This document shows positions 1 through 13,800 of a stretch of 64,000 nt of DNA, in pieces. Origin of the DNA: Apostichopus japonicus (Eukaryota > Echinodermata > Holothuroidea > Aspidochirotida > Stichopodidae). The stretch's first letter is position 1. Every line of letters starts with the position of its first letter. Under the pieces are notes generated by a model. It did not search any database. It saw nothing but the letters and a program-made list of their open reading frames with translations, and was not told the origin of the DNA. The stretch is from NCBI RefSeq assembly GCF_037975245.1, contig NC_092571.1, forward strand, positions 6,864,501-6,928,500, read 5' to 3'. The position numbers and the translations under genes were made by a program.

Positions 1-1789
1 TCAAACCTATAAATGTTATCATAAACATTAAAATGTTACCAGTAAAATAGAGAAGATATTCCATCTTAAGGGTATAATTTAACTTGCTATCAAAATAACT
101 CTTTAACATCTATTTTGATGGCTTCAGGAGATACTAACTGGCATAATTCTAGTAAGAAGTGGATTATGCTAACCTCTTGGCAAATTAGGAAGTACTTATA
201 CACTATAAAGCTCCTAGGCAAATCAGTAAGCAATGGAAGTCTTTGATCATAAGTCGAAATGTGAGCTCAATAATGTCGCGACAAAATATATCACTTTACA
301 GAAGGAAAGAATATTGCCCCCCCCCCCCCCCCCGGATGTAGGATGTAGATTAGGTGCTGCTAGACAACTGCAACTGGATCACCTTAAACTAAAAGCATGT
401 TAATACTTAATATATAGGAAGAACTCACAGAGAGAAGTATCACATACAGTTGCCTGAAGGATTTATTTAACACTTGAAGACAATGTGTCCAGGGTAGAAA
501 GTCACTTGTGAGTAAAAAAACAACCAGGGCTGAACATGCCATAAAACTCTCAATTATAATCCCAAAAGTATTTAATAACTAATCTGTATCTAAAGACAAG
601 ATCCAAGGGGCAATGGACCTGCTAACCGCAACTTCTGCAGTCAGGGATTGATTGTTCATCAAGTACTCACATTTCTGTCTTCAACTTGGAATAATGTTTT
701 TAATAGTTTATTCAAACAGGTAAGAAAATATACTGTTGTGTGCAGATAATTATCTCTCTCTCCTCTGGGAGCTGCAAGTCAGACCACAGATCTATCTATG
801 ACATGATACCAATATATAACACATGTCCCAGTCTCTTTCATAACTTTTACTTTCCATACAGTTTTACTTTCCTGAAGGCAAAGTTGTCTTAAGGTCAGGA
901 AGAAAGTAGGTGGCCATCCCTTAAGTTATTTCATCTACTGCAATAACATCATTGAATTGAAGCAACCATGTCTCCTAGTCAGACTATTAACTTATTAGTC
1001 TATCTGATTTTATATGTGTTCTTAAATCGTCCAACTGACTGTGACTGTTAACAATGATTCAAGTACTAAACTCTCATTCACCAAATCAACATATTGGATA
1101 TGGTCTGAGAAGAAGAAAAAAATTAATCCTTAAAATTTGGAACTTGGTTTGACCTCAGATGACCTTACATACTTCTTTCTAAACCATGTGAACTCTCTGA
1201 AAATCTACCATGATAGGTATGCTTTGAAAGAACCAAAAACACATGACCTTTCTTTCTCAACTTTAGTTTGTCTGCATCCCTTAGTCAATCAACCAACTTT
1301 CAAGGAAAAGAAGTGTAACAACCTACAAAGTTTGCTGATCATCAGCTATATATCTATTTTGTAATTATTCAAAGTTACCTACGATGACTTTTGACCCCTA
1401 ACCATGTAAAGTGTGTCAGTGTACCCCTGCAGCTAAATGCAGTAATCAACCTCAAATGACCTCTCACCTACTTCAAACATTTTAATTGAATGTCTTTCAA
1501 CTACACACAAAGTCTATGACGCACAGACAAAATGCCATGACCTTATGCACTCCCCCTCTTACACAAGCGTAAATTCGGTTAACATTCTTCTTCTAATAGA
1601 TGTTTCCTGATGCAAGAGATCACATTCTAACTTCTCAACAGATTGGCCTCCAATCTTGAAAATATCCTAGCTAAATACTCTGTAGAGCTGCCACCACAAA
1701 TACTACAATGTCAAGGCATCTGTCACACCTCTTAAACAAAACTATATACCACCTTGTAATGTAACCATGGAGATTAAAAGATGAATTAC
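1..1789 (-). other. Intron 4 (partial) of the MEGF6-like gene
   Basis: This follows the donor at 1788-1789 and runs off the window. I looked on the minus strand for a following EGF exon (DxDEC-type start after an AG) and found none. It holds a 17-base C run at 317-333 and otherwise unremarkable AT-rich sequence. A donor-like AAAT/GTGAGTACT near 668-682 on the minus strand has no open EGF frame in front of it. Confidence 0.7.
317..333. repeat. Poly(C) tract
   Basis: An uninterrupted run of 17 C followed by GG. Similar G or C runs recur through the window (15921-15936, 18061, 30650, 39164, 40669, 44219, 57398, 57526, 60056) and are a feature of this genome. Several sit inside hAT-type MITEs. 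Confidence 0.9.
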
Positions 1790-1894
1790 CATATTGACAT
1801 CTAGGTCCCTGGAAGCCAGGTGGACATCTGCACATTTGTGAGTAGCCCCCATTACAAGATCCTCCATTGAAACAGACTCCAACACTGCAAGTTG
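1790..1894 (-). CDS. MEGF6: Exon 4: EGF-like domain
   Basis: The acceptor follows a long pyrimidine tract (TTTTCTGTTTGTCTTTCAG) before 1894, and the donor GTAATT follows 1790. The exon is 105 nt, phase 1 in and out, the classic symmetric EGF exon. It encodes residues 147-180, a complete six-cysteine EGF module (CFNGGSC, then MCRCPPGFQGPRC). No calcium-binding DxDE signature is seen, which matches the first EGF of MEGF6; a calcium-binding EGF would be expected in the next exon, outside the window. Confidence 0.88.
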
Positions 1895-4800
1895 CTGAAA
1901 GACAAACAGAAAATGAAATGATACAAATATGCTGATATTAAAATGACTCTAATGTTAGTTGAACACTGGCAAAGCACTCTTTGAAAAACACCAGTAGCTG
2001 ACCAATTACAAACCAGGGAGCTGCTATATTAACTACATCCAATATGATTTAAATGACTTGCATTGACTTAATTTCCTCTTTAAGTCCTAACTTAAATCAA
2101 ATAAAAACTCCAATGACAAGAGAGCAGGGGTTAGATAGATCACGGAAAGTAAGAAAGTTTCTTGAACTAGGAATAAAATGGCATAAAACAATCAAAAACA
2201 AAAACAAAAATAAATAAAAAAAGACATTTACAGCAACACAATGTCCATTTCAAGTACTTTCAATTTACAGAGAAAGCATGTATTTGTTGTTGAGACGGAG
2301 ATGAAATGTCAATTTTTGTCTTTTATTTACTAAGGCAATCCGGAACCAATGGGTCACAATAACCCAATGTTTGGGTTGCAAAGGATTTCGAGGGAGGGGG
2401 CCGGGATGATCGCTAGGTCGCGGCCTATGAATGTTCACGACCACTAATTTAGCATCTGCTCTGATATCACACAATCAAGAACTTTGCTATTTTTTCACTG
2501 TTTTCAATGTTGCTCATTATCAATATTTTAATAGTCATCAACAAATTTGATATCCCAACCACACTTTAAACTGTTATCAGTAATGCCTTTTCTTGCAAAG
2601 TCTTAACTAAAAACTTATGTATAAAATGATGCAATTGAGGTCAGTAAAGGTGACTCCATAGTTTTCCCCTAAAGTTGGGAAACCTAAAATGTTGGGTGAT
2701 AAAAGTTAACTTCACTTGGTGTGCTGAATATGGTTTCTATTTTAACTACTTTTTAGAAATATCACCCCAACTTTACCCCTCCTCCCTGCAGAGAAAGTAC
2801 TAAGGGAGAAAGAATGATCCTGTCCTGTTTAAAAACTGGTAATTTAAGGAGAGCATATGAAAAGGAGAGATTGTTGCCACTCAGAGATGAAGCTTTCAAT
2901 CACCCAAACCCTTTTGTTTATCTAGTGGATTAGATTTCTATTAAAATGAAGACAATGCAAATACTTATAGTGTGGCTTATAGTCTTTGTCATCTCTGCCT
3001 CTCATGGACCATTGAGATGGTCTATCAACTGTTTGCTGAAAACATACTTGTCAGTTCCTACCCCGTGACAGCAACCAAAAGATCAGATCAACTACCATGG
3101 AGAGATTACGTATATTACCTAAAGAAGAGATCCTTGACCCGTATACACAATCAACATGGCCGAGGATTTCGGGGATAAAGCTTAAACTACATCAATCTTG
3201 AATTGTTCAATGGGACATATTCCTGATAGTCTTTAACTCTTAATTACTTATAGCATGGCACATCATAGCACGGGACAATAAAGTGACTTTTCAGGGCGCA
3301 GTCTTTGAATTTATGGAAGAAAATGAGAGAATGACTGGACAATAAATAGTGCTGTTAACTAATATCAAGTTTCTTCATACTTCATGGTAGCTAGGGCTTA
3401 ACTTGAGCCTACAATTTACAAGGCATAATACCAATTAAGCTACTCTAAAAATGACTACCACAATTTGCGATGGATGGAAAGAAACCACTTTTGGTCTTTT
3501 ACTACTCATTAATGTATCATATATACATAGGGTATCTGATGAGTGAATATTTTAACTTCTCTCTGATCTGACCGTTATATGGCCTGATAAGTATTAACCA
3601 GTAGGCTAGAATAATATCACAAATGTGACCTGAAGAATGTTACACGATATTAATAGGATTAGGATTCTGTATGGATCTGACAGATGTTAAACACTATGCT
3701 AGAAGGAATTAGGCAAATGTGAATTGTAGATTTTATGACGATACGAAAAGATAACAAAGTGCCAGGAATTAGTAACACTGATTGACACTTTGTGTAGTAG
3801 AATGAGAAGGAGGATCATTGACTGGTCAAAGTGAGGTAATACAGGGCTAAAAGTTGACCAGTTCACTCTAGGCAAGGTACAGTATAGTCATAGTGCTATG
3901 GTTGTGAGGAGATAGGTAAGCAAGGAAACAAAGTAAATATATGAAGCAATAGAATAGTGGAGATCTTACAAATGTGATGTGCAAATTGTACACAGGGTCC
4001 TGATAACAACTGTTAAACACTTGCTATGCTAGGTCCGCTTAAAGTACAGTTTTTCCAGTTTCCAACTTGATGCTTAGAACTATACACTACTTAAATACCT
4101 TTATATTCAAATACAAGCCCTCCATGACTGCAGTAAATCCAATCTAAAGATAGCTTGCATTCCAGATTGGGTCCTATATACACATGTGTTTCCAATCATG
4201 TTTGGAAACAACACTCAACAATACTTCAATGATAGTAATTTATGTTCTTTTGCATACTTAACATTGTACTCGGAATAACAACCTAAATATTGATATAAAT
4301 ATGGGACTGTTTGCCCCGCTAACTATGCTGCCGGTATGAAAGAATGTCTTAAAATACAGGAAATCAATCTTCACAGTTGTTGACACTGATAATGATCTTC
4401 CTTTCTGGGATATTTAAAGGTTTAAATTGATCTCTGTATAAATTTATCATCCCCCCTCAAGTGCTGCATACCATCACCTACTAAAAAACGGCCATGTTCG
4501 ATATTTCACAAAGATGCTGATTGTTCACGGGAAAAAACAGGATATGGGTAAGTGGAGCGAGTGTTTTGTTAAATCTTATCTCAAGAGGTGCGATAATAGC
4601 TGTAAAACTGTTAATTAAATCTATAATCTGTAGATAAGAATTCCATTCAACTCTTTCCTTTGCAATGGGACCGATAGATACTATGAATATTGTTAGTAGA
4701 GACACTGCTTTGGTATATTGTATGTCATTCAGCAAAATGTTTGTTCATATCAATTCCATCTTACATGATGACCAGAGCACAGATTCTATCCAATGGTTAC

Positions 4801-7800
4801 TTGCCCATACGAGGAATTTGAAACCATCAATGTGGTACCATCCGATACCTGGAGACAACTCATTACTGCCAAACAGTGCAGTCATGAATCATCATTTTGT
4901 ATCATGTTTTATCTCACCTTAGTTACAATAGTGGGGTGAAACAATAATAATCATAATATATTGACCTTTGTGAAGGATGCTGAGTACACTAAAGATTTAT
5001 TAACCAACATATTCCCTTCTCTTCAGGGTAAAAAAAACAGTGCAGTTGCCAAAACTGTAGAGCAAAGAATCATTTCAGTTCTAAGGTATTTTTACTATTT
5101 TAACAAGTGAAGGTTAAAGAGCTCAGTGATTGTTTGAATTAATTAATTATTTAACAGCTCTACTCAACCCACACAGCTTATCATATTGCATTAAGCACCT
5201 TGAAAATATTCAACTAAATTGTACTTGTACTCTTCTAATTGACAACTTCTAATAAAGACGTACATTTTTAAAGCCCTGAATCAACAAACAGATCGGCCAT
5301 AGATACCAAATATTGGTACAACATGCTGTGTTTGTAATGCATGAATAATGGGTTGATACCTTCACCGGCATCTTTTCAGTGTTTTTCAATGATCTCTTCA
5401 TAATTTTACCTGCTGCCTCTCACCAGCAGCAATACTCTCGCACCCACTTGACGAGTTTCATTTCACATTTAGGCAGCACCGTATTTAGATGAATACAGAC
5501 TCGACTATAGGGGGTGCACCCTGAGGTGACAGGCCACCTGCTACTTCAGTTAAGTACCCAACTGGAGGAAACATACACAAATATGTCATGGGATGCCTAG
5601 GACGGATGACAAGAAACATTGCAACACCAACGATATTTTTTATGTTGATTGATAATCCCTGATAATCTTACAGTGAAACTGGTTGATAATCCCTCATATT
5701 CTTACAGTGAAGCTGATTGATAATCCCTCATATTCTTACAGTGAAGCTGATTGATAATCATTCATATTCTTAGTGAAGCTGATGGATAATCCCTCAAATT
5801 CTTACAGTGAAGCTGGTGGATAATCCCTGATATTTTTACAGTGAAGCTGATTGATAATCCCTCATATTTTTACAGTGAAGCTGATTGATAATCCCTCATA
5901 TTCTTACAGTGAAGCTGATTGATAATCCCTCATATTCTTACAGTGAAGCTGATGGATAATCCCTCATATTCTACTGTGAAGATGATTGATAATCCCTCAT
6001 ATTCTTACAGTGAATGATAATCCCTCATATTCTTACTCTAAAAGCTGATTGGGACATAAAGTACAGGTGTGGTAGACAGAATCAGAAACTAACAAGTTGC
6101 ATGACAATTGGAATATGCCCACACAATTCCTGATAATAGATACTGGGATTCCATTGTTGATCTAGGGACAAAGGGGTACCAGGGAGCGCCTGAATGGACC
6201 AGCAGGAGGGAGCGCTACCTACCAACCACACACACAGATCTAACAATGAGGTCTTTGTGGTTGCTATCACTGCAGCATATCAGTGACAATTTTAGAATTT
6301 TGTACCTAAATAGCAAAGATAACATCATGATTGTCAAGATTGATGAATGGGGTCTCTCCTTTCACTTAAGAAATTTTGAAATAGCAAAATCTTTATCTAC
6401 AGAGAAGGAGTTAACTAGCTGGATTGAGAAAAAAAACTGAAAAACTGAAAGATATCTCTTCACTTTGGCATTTCATATTCCACACAAGTAAGAGAAACAT
6501 TACAAACTTAGTAGTTAGATCAGAATTTCTATTTAATCCTAAAATATGAAAAAGAATGCTCTGCACTCATTAATTTACCCCAAAGTTTTGTAATTTTATA
6601 GTTACTGCAGTTTATTTGATAAGTTACGTACTACTGCTATTTGGAGGTGAGAAGACTGCCCCCCTTCTGTGTGGTCAAATAGCATTAACATACCCATGCA
6701 GTTAACCAAGAGAATACTCTTTAAAACTCCCAAGTTGTTTTCCGAAATTCATCAGCAAACAGGTATTGAGACTTTAACTAAACACACTCCTTTTTGCAGC
6801 AAGAACAACAACCAATACAATAACCACATACCGCCTCTCAGTGCCAATTAAATTGCCTTTTCAGTTTTGTTGAGCTTAAAGTAAAAACTATAAAAGAATA
6901 TAAAAACAATTTGAGGAAACAGTAAATTGGTGCGACAATAAACCTGTTTTCTTTTCCCTTGATAATTAGAACTGAAGTTCTACCGAACTTTCAACATTGA
7001 AAGTTCACCAGCATTTCCAAATAAGACTTCCTGTCAGTTCAACATGATAGAGGGCGCTGAAGGTAATTGTGCATTTTTCCACAAATTTCCTAAACATTTG
7101 AAGTCATCCAAAATACAGTTTGAAGGAAAAGCAATGAGTGCAGTCTAGTTTGAATTTCTGTTATTCAGAGATATACATACAGATAAGCCAGCAAACATAA
7201 ATGTATGCTATATGCCCAGAATAGACACTTTGACCTGTAGGCTTAAAGGGAGTGAAGACTGCGCACAAAGAAACTATGATGCCGGTAATCTGACCTAGTT
7301 TCGAATGAGGTGTAACAGAAGTGTTAGACACCACCATCGATCCCAGAAAATACACACACAGCTTGCTACCATCGGTAATTAGACACTAGTGTACAGTCAA
7401 TACATGCAGCACAGTGTACACAGCAGCTAATCTCATCAAAGATAACAAGGTATCACGTTTCATTACTGTCTCCATATTGTGGTGACAAGAAGAAAACTTC
7501 ATTTCCAAGCAATTGAAAGTTAACTCTGTTCGGAGGGCGGCACACGGTTTGGGGGCGAGTCTTCGACGCCTTTAATCTGTTTTTACAGCTCTGCTGTGTA
7601 AGTGACAAACACTCTATTTCTGCTGTCAAAAGGTAGCTTGTCAAAGCAGCAAATTATCAGAGGCTGCACATTCTGATGTCAAATATCCCTGTTGTGTACA
7701 TGATGTTTGTTTTTGTGTTTATTGGCTGTGAATACAATCAGACACAAATATGGTTCTTGAAAGGTTATCTGCCTAGAGCTATGCCAATTAGAAGTGTGAC

Positions 7801-10800
7801 CAAATGTTACACACTATATACTGGTCTCCTCCCATTGTCTATAGTGAGACATGACAAATTTGTTTAAAGCAGGAAGTGCTACTGATGTAAGCTAACAAAA
7901 TTTAGCACCAAAACACATGTTTGATCATACATATATAACTCATAAAATGACAGACTCAAGCATTGCCACATGTTATGTATTCAAAATTCTGAACCGAAAA
8001 GTCACAAAGTAGGAAGTTCAAATCTTCAATACAGTCTGTCATTGGATTCATATCCGTTAATTCTGTAAGCGCTTATTTTAAGGAAAATGAAGGGCAGAAT
8101 CTGAGCATGCCCTCTTTTCTGATTTTTTCGTGCCCCCTTCTCTGATTCTATTCATTCCGTAATATTTTATTTTCAATTCTAATGTACAATCTAGCCATTT
8201 CAGTTAAAGTTTGAAACAAAAAGGGAAACTGTTTGAATACAGCTCTCAGAGAGTTCATAGGATTCCATACAATACTCTATGCACGGCTGACCAGTACAGA
8301 TCCCAATACCGGCCGATACAATTTAAAAAGCTACAACTTCCGTCTGTCTTTTGTTCTCAATGGCAGCCTTTTCCAACCGAAGAAGCACTTGTCAAAAACA
8401 GGAAATTGTTAAGCTGTACGAGTCTAAAACACACAGCGCACCTTGGTGATGAAACTGACAGCGGTACACAAAACTGTTCCTCTTTGGACGAGAAAAAACA
8501 TCCGAATTATCTCACATTTTTATCAGATGGAAGTGTAGGATATCCATGTGGAAGTATTTTAGATCAGTCTTGAGTAAGTGATTAGGTCAAGTTAAACTAA
8601 ACAGCGTGCAGAAAGCGCACCGGGCAATGTCGCTGGATTTCTTCCGAAGAAATGTCCCGCGAAAGATCGCTCCATTACAAACAAGTAATATGATATGCCA
8701 GAAAGTACTCTTAGAAAGTTACTGCTTCATTATAAATCAATTCAACAAATGACTACAACAGGAAGTGTGGATTACTGGAGTCACTTAAATATGTCACTGG
8801 AGTCAAACTTGAAGTGATCTGAGGTACATGCTGTTCTTCACGTGCGCCCACGTACTGTTGCACTCTCTTTATTCACTTGTGCTTTACACATGAGGGGTCA
8901 CACACCAGCAGGTAAAATCTCATAAAAGTACAAACATAGTATTACAATTGTATCCCTATCTCCTGTTTTGAGCACAGACATGCAAACAGCAAGACAACTA
9001 CATGCACTAAAGGACACAGTAAGCAAAACAGTTATGTCTTTGTCTGTACTCTGTATGTAACATCATCAGTGGGCAATTGTAAATGATCATCACAAATAAG
9101 CAATACAAAACACAGGTAACTAAATATGCTGGGTTTTGTTGTCACCTCCAGAGAACTGTCAATTAAGTTCACTTCAATATTTACACAAACCATTCAGCTA
9201 TAGCATACAACATTCAGAGAATAAGGGTGTGCTGAAAATCTAACATTTTTCAGTCGCACAACAAGTACATGCTTTGTCTATAATCCATGGATATTTTACC
9301 CACAATGCAACTGAGTAAAGACAGGGTATAGTTCACTCATGAAATCTTAACTCTTAGAAAAAAGATAAAGTAAACATTTGAGGCAAAAACACAGAAGTGT
9401 AGCAAAGATATTATAAAACTTACTGGTTTATATATTTACGAGTGACCCACTTACCTGTCTCCCCACAACCTATGCACCGCATTCTACCGTGTCTAGAATG
9501 CCCTGGTAATCTTTTAACACTGTACACCCTCACTGGCCCTAATGGCCTTCCTTCATTTTTCTACCCACAAAGTGTCTCACTGTGTTTTTCGGAGTTAGAA
9601 AAACACCCTTCCCTACAAGAAAAGGATACTTATCAGGCTGGAAAAGATCCTTGGAAGTGCAGAAGTCCTGATAGGAAACTTCTAGAGTATAAATCCAAGG
9701 TAATCCGGGCGAATATTCGCGAAAATTTTTCTAACTCCTAAAAACACAGGGAGACACTTTGTGGGTAGAAAAATGAAGGAAGGCCATTAGGGCCAGTGAG
9801 GGTGTACAGTGTTAAAAGATTACCAGGGCATTCTAGACACGGTAGAATGCGGTGCATAGGTTGTGGGGAGACAGGTAAGTGGGGAACGAAGTAAATAATG
9901 CATTCTCAGAATCAGAGCATATAATATGCCAGATTGCATAACAAAACACACAGCCATTTTCAAACAAATCATCCACCATGCCCTTCAAAGTTCACACACA
10001 CACATTTCTCTATGTGTAAATAATCAACAGCATAACTTGACTAGGAAACATTTTTCTTTTTAACACAGAATCAGTTACTCAACCAGCTAATTACATTGTA
10101 ACTTTTTATCGTTTTACAAGATTCCCAGAAGTTACTCATCCAAACCTCACTGTCATGGAAATCTCTTGAGAGTTTACTTTGAATCCTAACCCTAGACTTC
10201 AATTTCCAAGTAATCAGTTATTGTAATGATGTAACATTTGCTTTGAGAAGAGCCCTCTCTGAGAGAAGTTAGTCTTGTTTGCCAACCACAATAGAGTTAA
10301 ATGACCACAGAAGTTTAGAAAGGGTGACAAATAACATCATGAAGATAATTTTTGCATGACAGGTCACACAGATCTGTGATAGAATGCAGACAGTAATGAA
10401 AATGTGTGTTTGCATGTTGGTTGTATCTGATTGGTCCCTCCTCCCGTGCCTCCAAACCTTTCCCCCTCCCTCAACCATGGATACATCCAGTCATTGCAGG
10501 TTTTGTATGCTTAACCACCTCTTTTGCTGAACCCCTTCAACACCAAACACCCATCAAAAAATTTGTTTTTGCTTTCTAGACAACTTTTAAAGTATGTCAA
10601 GATTGCCCAAGTGCCAACTTTCGTAAATACCAGCTCTGACCATTGTGTCAAGGCACTTTTCAGGGCTAAGAGTCAATCTTTCTATGTAGCGTATTTCCAC
10701 TGCTATCCTTTTCATTCTACATGAATGCTTTATTTCTGAACAGGAAACTTGCACTTCACTCAAACATACTTTACAGATCAGACCCAACATAGCAAACTTT

Positions 10801-13800
10801 AAATTCTTTTATAAATTGCTTTGAATCTAACATTTTTTAAAAGTGGCTTCATTTCTCTCAGGAAGTAATGCTACTTGACCTGTTTTCCCTTAGCCCAAAT
10901 GAAATATTTGGAAAGATTATCTCAGGATTAATGAACTTTGTACAAATTACTGATAAAAATCTTGGAATGGCTGAGTGGTTTTGTCACTGCCAAAATGGAT
11001 TAATACGGATGAATTAGCAATTGGCCTGCCACAACAAATAATCCAGAAAAAAAGTTGTCAACAGGAACACAACCAGCAACAGCCGTAAAGTTCAGACCAA
11101 ATGAAAGGGAAGGATTGGATCTCAGGTATTCCACAAGTTATCATTCTAATGTGGAGTGTTAGCTCAGTGGTTAACGCCTGTGTCTTTCAATCATAAGGTT
11201 CAGGTTCGAGTTACTCCCAGATAAATGTATGTCGTCCAGTTACAGAGTTGTTGACAATTAACAATTCATAATCATGGACATTAAATATGAATGTAAGAGA
11301 CTGACTTCGGTCAGCTTGCGGCTTTGATAAGCCAATGAGGCTTCTTCGCGAGTTCCTGCTTTCAGGAGGATCTAAAATACATACATACATACAAATACAT
11401 ACCCCCGGTCTGGTGCCAATGACAAGAATCATGGTATATCTGTAGTGCTCAGAGTTACGTGAGTGTATCTATCTCTGCAAACAATTAATGTTCCAGACGT
11501 TTATGGAACAAGCTGCAGTATTTACTTTTGTCAACTTCAAATACTTCCCCAGACAAAACTTGAAGGTTTAACATGCAGCAGGTCCTTATTACTACTTTAT
11601 ACTGGATTTAGGTCACGGCATATCAGGCAGTAACAGGACACGTATCCTCCTGTCTCCATGACCATACATCTAGGCTAATAACTTGCTATATACATCATTC
11701 ACTCAACATAAATCTAGAAGAAGACTTGTAAAATGATATAAATAACAGGATAACACTGTGTCTTTAATAGTGCAATTTGTTGATTTGTGTAAACTGAAAC
11801 ATCTGTACATGTTTATCTCTGCTTCAAAAAGGAAAGAAGCCATTAGCCCTGTTGAACTGATGTAGGCAAACTTCTGAAAGTGGGGCTGATTTCGTCACAC
11901 TTTTCATAGTAAGTTGGGGTGGAAGGAGTTTTAACCATGCGCCTCTGCATACTTCTACTGATGGAATCATCTGAGGTAACATTACACAAATACTGTAGCC
12001 TACTGGTACTTGCAAAGTTTAATAAGTCACCACTTGCAGGTCTATAATCAAATCTTTGGTCACCAAAATTTGTGATTGATTGCAAGTAACATCTGCATTG
12101 AAAGCCTTGTGTTTTACTCAATTTATCCATTTAAAGTAGGAAATTTCTCTCAAAAGGACTAACAGCACCGGTCTTTGTGAGATGACGTTTATTTTGTGAA
12201 AGCCACACAAAGACAAATATTTAAGCTGCAATATACTAGTTATTTCACACTAGGTTAATAGCACTACTGTAGGTCAGCAAACAAACAACAGGGCAAACAA
12301 TAACTCCCAGGCACTGAGTAAAAGGACATCCACTTCACAGGGCATAAAGCGGTCTACAGTATAAATACTGACATTACTAAAATGACCATATTCATAGAAC
12401 TTGACCATACATTTAACAGGCCAAAGCCATTGGAGACTGTATTATTGTCAACATTCATATGGTACAGACAAATCATTTTTTTAGTATATTTCATCAAGTT
12501 TGGTTTAATCTTCATATAGTACATGAATTTAATTTGGACAAGAGTAAAAGCACCCACCCTTAGGCTTATTCCAGCCACTTCCATTGATGAGCATGAGATC
12601 CAAGTTAACAGGGGTCATTTGCTAAAAAGTAAATGTCGTGTAGAAACTAAACCTGGTTGGCAAGCTTTTTCTTATGCCTTTGCTTTGAATTCTTGTAATT
12701 GTTAGTGTCATTGTAAAATATTGTACATAAGTCTCTTATTATTCAAGCTAGGATATTATAAAAGAGGATTAACTGAAACTGTCTTTTTGAATGGTCTAAA
12801 AAGACATTGAAATTGAATTTTGTGCCGCAAATCGTCCTTTGAGATATCATATGAATTAAAATATGATACAGTATCACACAAGGACTGCATTACAATTTAT
12901 CATTCTTTAACAATTTAAATAACTGTGTCATATTTGTCTGCAAGTTCTTCTTGTGGAATATTTGAGAAGCTATCAAGTGTCCAAAAAAATGTGGGTCTTA
13001 TTTACAACATTCCACATGATTTAATATGGTCTACAGTAAAAAACCAGTTTCACTGTTTGTGTGAACTACTTGATGAATCTATTGTCACTCAGCATTCTAC
13101 AAAATCTGCAAAGAATGTAGAATTATCATCTTGGTGAAAAGTCAACTGACAGACGATGGTTAAAAGAAGATATATTCAGTCTTGAGAAGTTTGGGAAATA
13201 ACAAAAGGAAGGAACTAATGAGATGACATGTCCAGGAGAGACTGTCCTCTCATTATACAACACCATGGATCCATACAGACCCACTCAGAGTACTGTAAGT
13301 TGATTACTCAAATCACACAATACATTAGATCATGTCATATTGACAGCAATGACTGCATTTAACTACACACTGAAATGTCTACAGTACAGATACAAGCAGA
13401 GCTTTATAAAGAAAGCTACAGTAAGTATAATCACTGGGATTAAATCATTGTTTGGTGGGATCCTGGTGTCTACTGTGAACACATTCAGTAGCCTTTACAG
13501 GGAATTGTCTGACCGAGAGCCCAAATCAATTGGACATTTATTAGTCACAGTAAAATCGGTGCCCAGATGTAGCAATTTAGATCTACATGTCTCTACTGTT
13601 TAACCTCATTAAAGAGGATAATTGCTGGGTAGGATGCAACTGGTTAAAGATGGAAATTATTACAGCCCTAGGACAGAAATAATAATTAGAGATTGCACCA
13701 GGACAACAACAGCTGAGATCAGCACAACTTGTAAGATTGTGATGATGGTTACCGGTGTATACTGTATAAGGGTTGCTCTCTAACTCTCTGTTATACAATA

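Noticed and set aside
5647-6053. CRISPR-like array of regular repeats
   Set aside because: Units are contiguous and drift along their length with no unique spacers, so it is a minisatellite in a eukaryotic intron.
6108-6440. 110-codon open frame
   Set aside because: Starts at a non-ATG codon next to the minisatellite; no domain or signal is seen and no splice sites fit.
8211-8573. 120-codon plus-strand open frame
   Set aside because: It starts with TTG rather than ATG, has no recognisable domain, and no splice logic or codon pattern sets it apart from chance frames.
9442-9741. 99-codon open frame on the plus strand
   Set aside because: It begins at a GTG and lies within the left arm and spacer of the foldback element.
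11153-11225. Possible functional tRNA gene
   Set aside because: The A and B boxes are present but the arms do not pair as a clean cloverleaf and the sequence continues into a SINE body with a simple-repeat tail.
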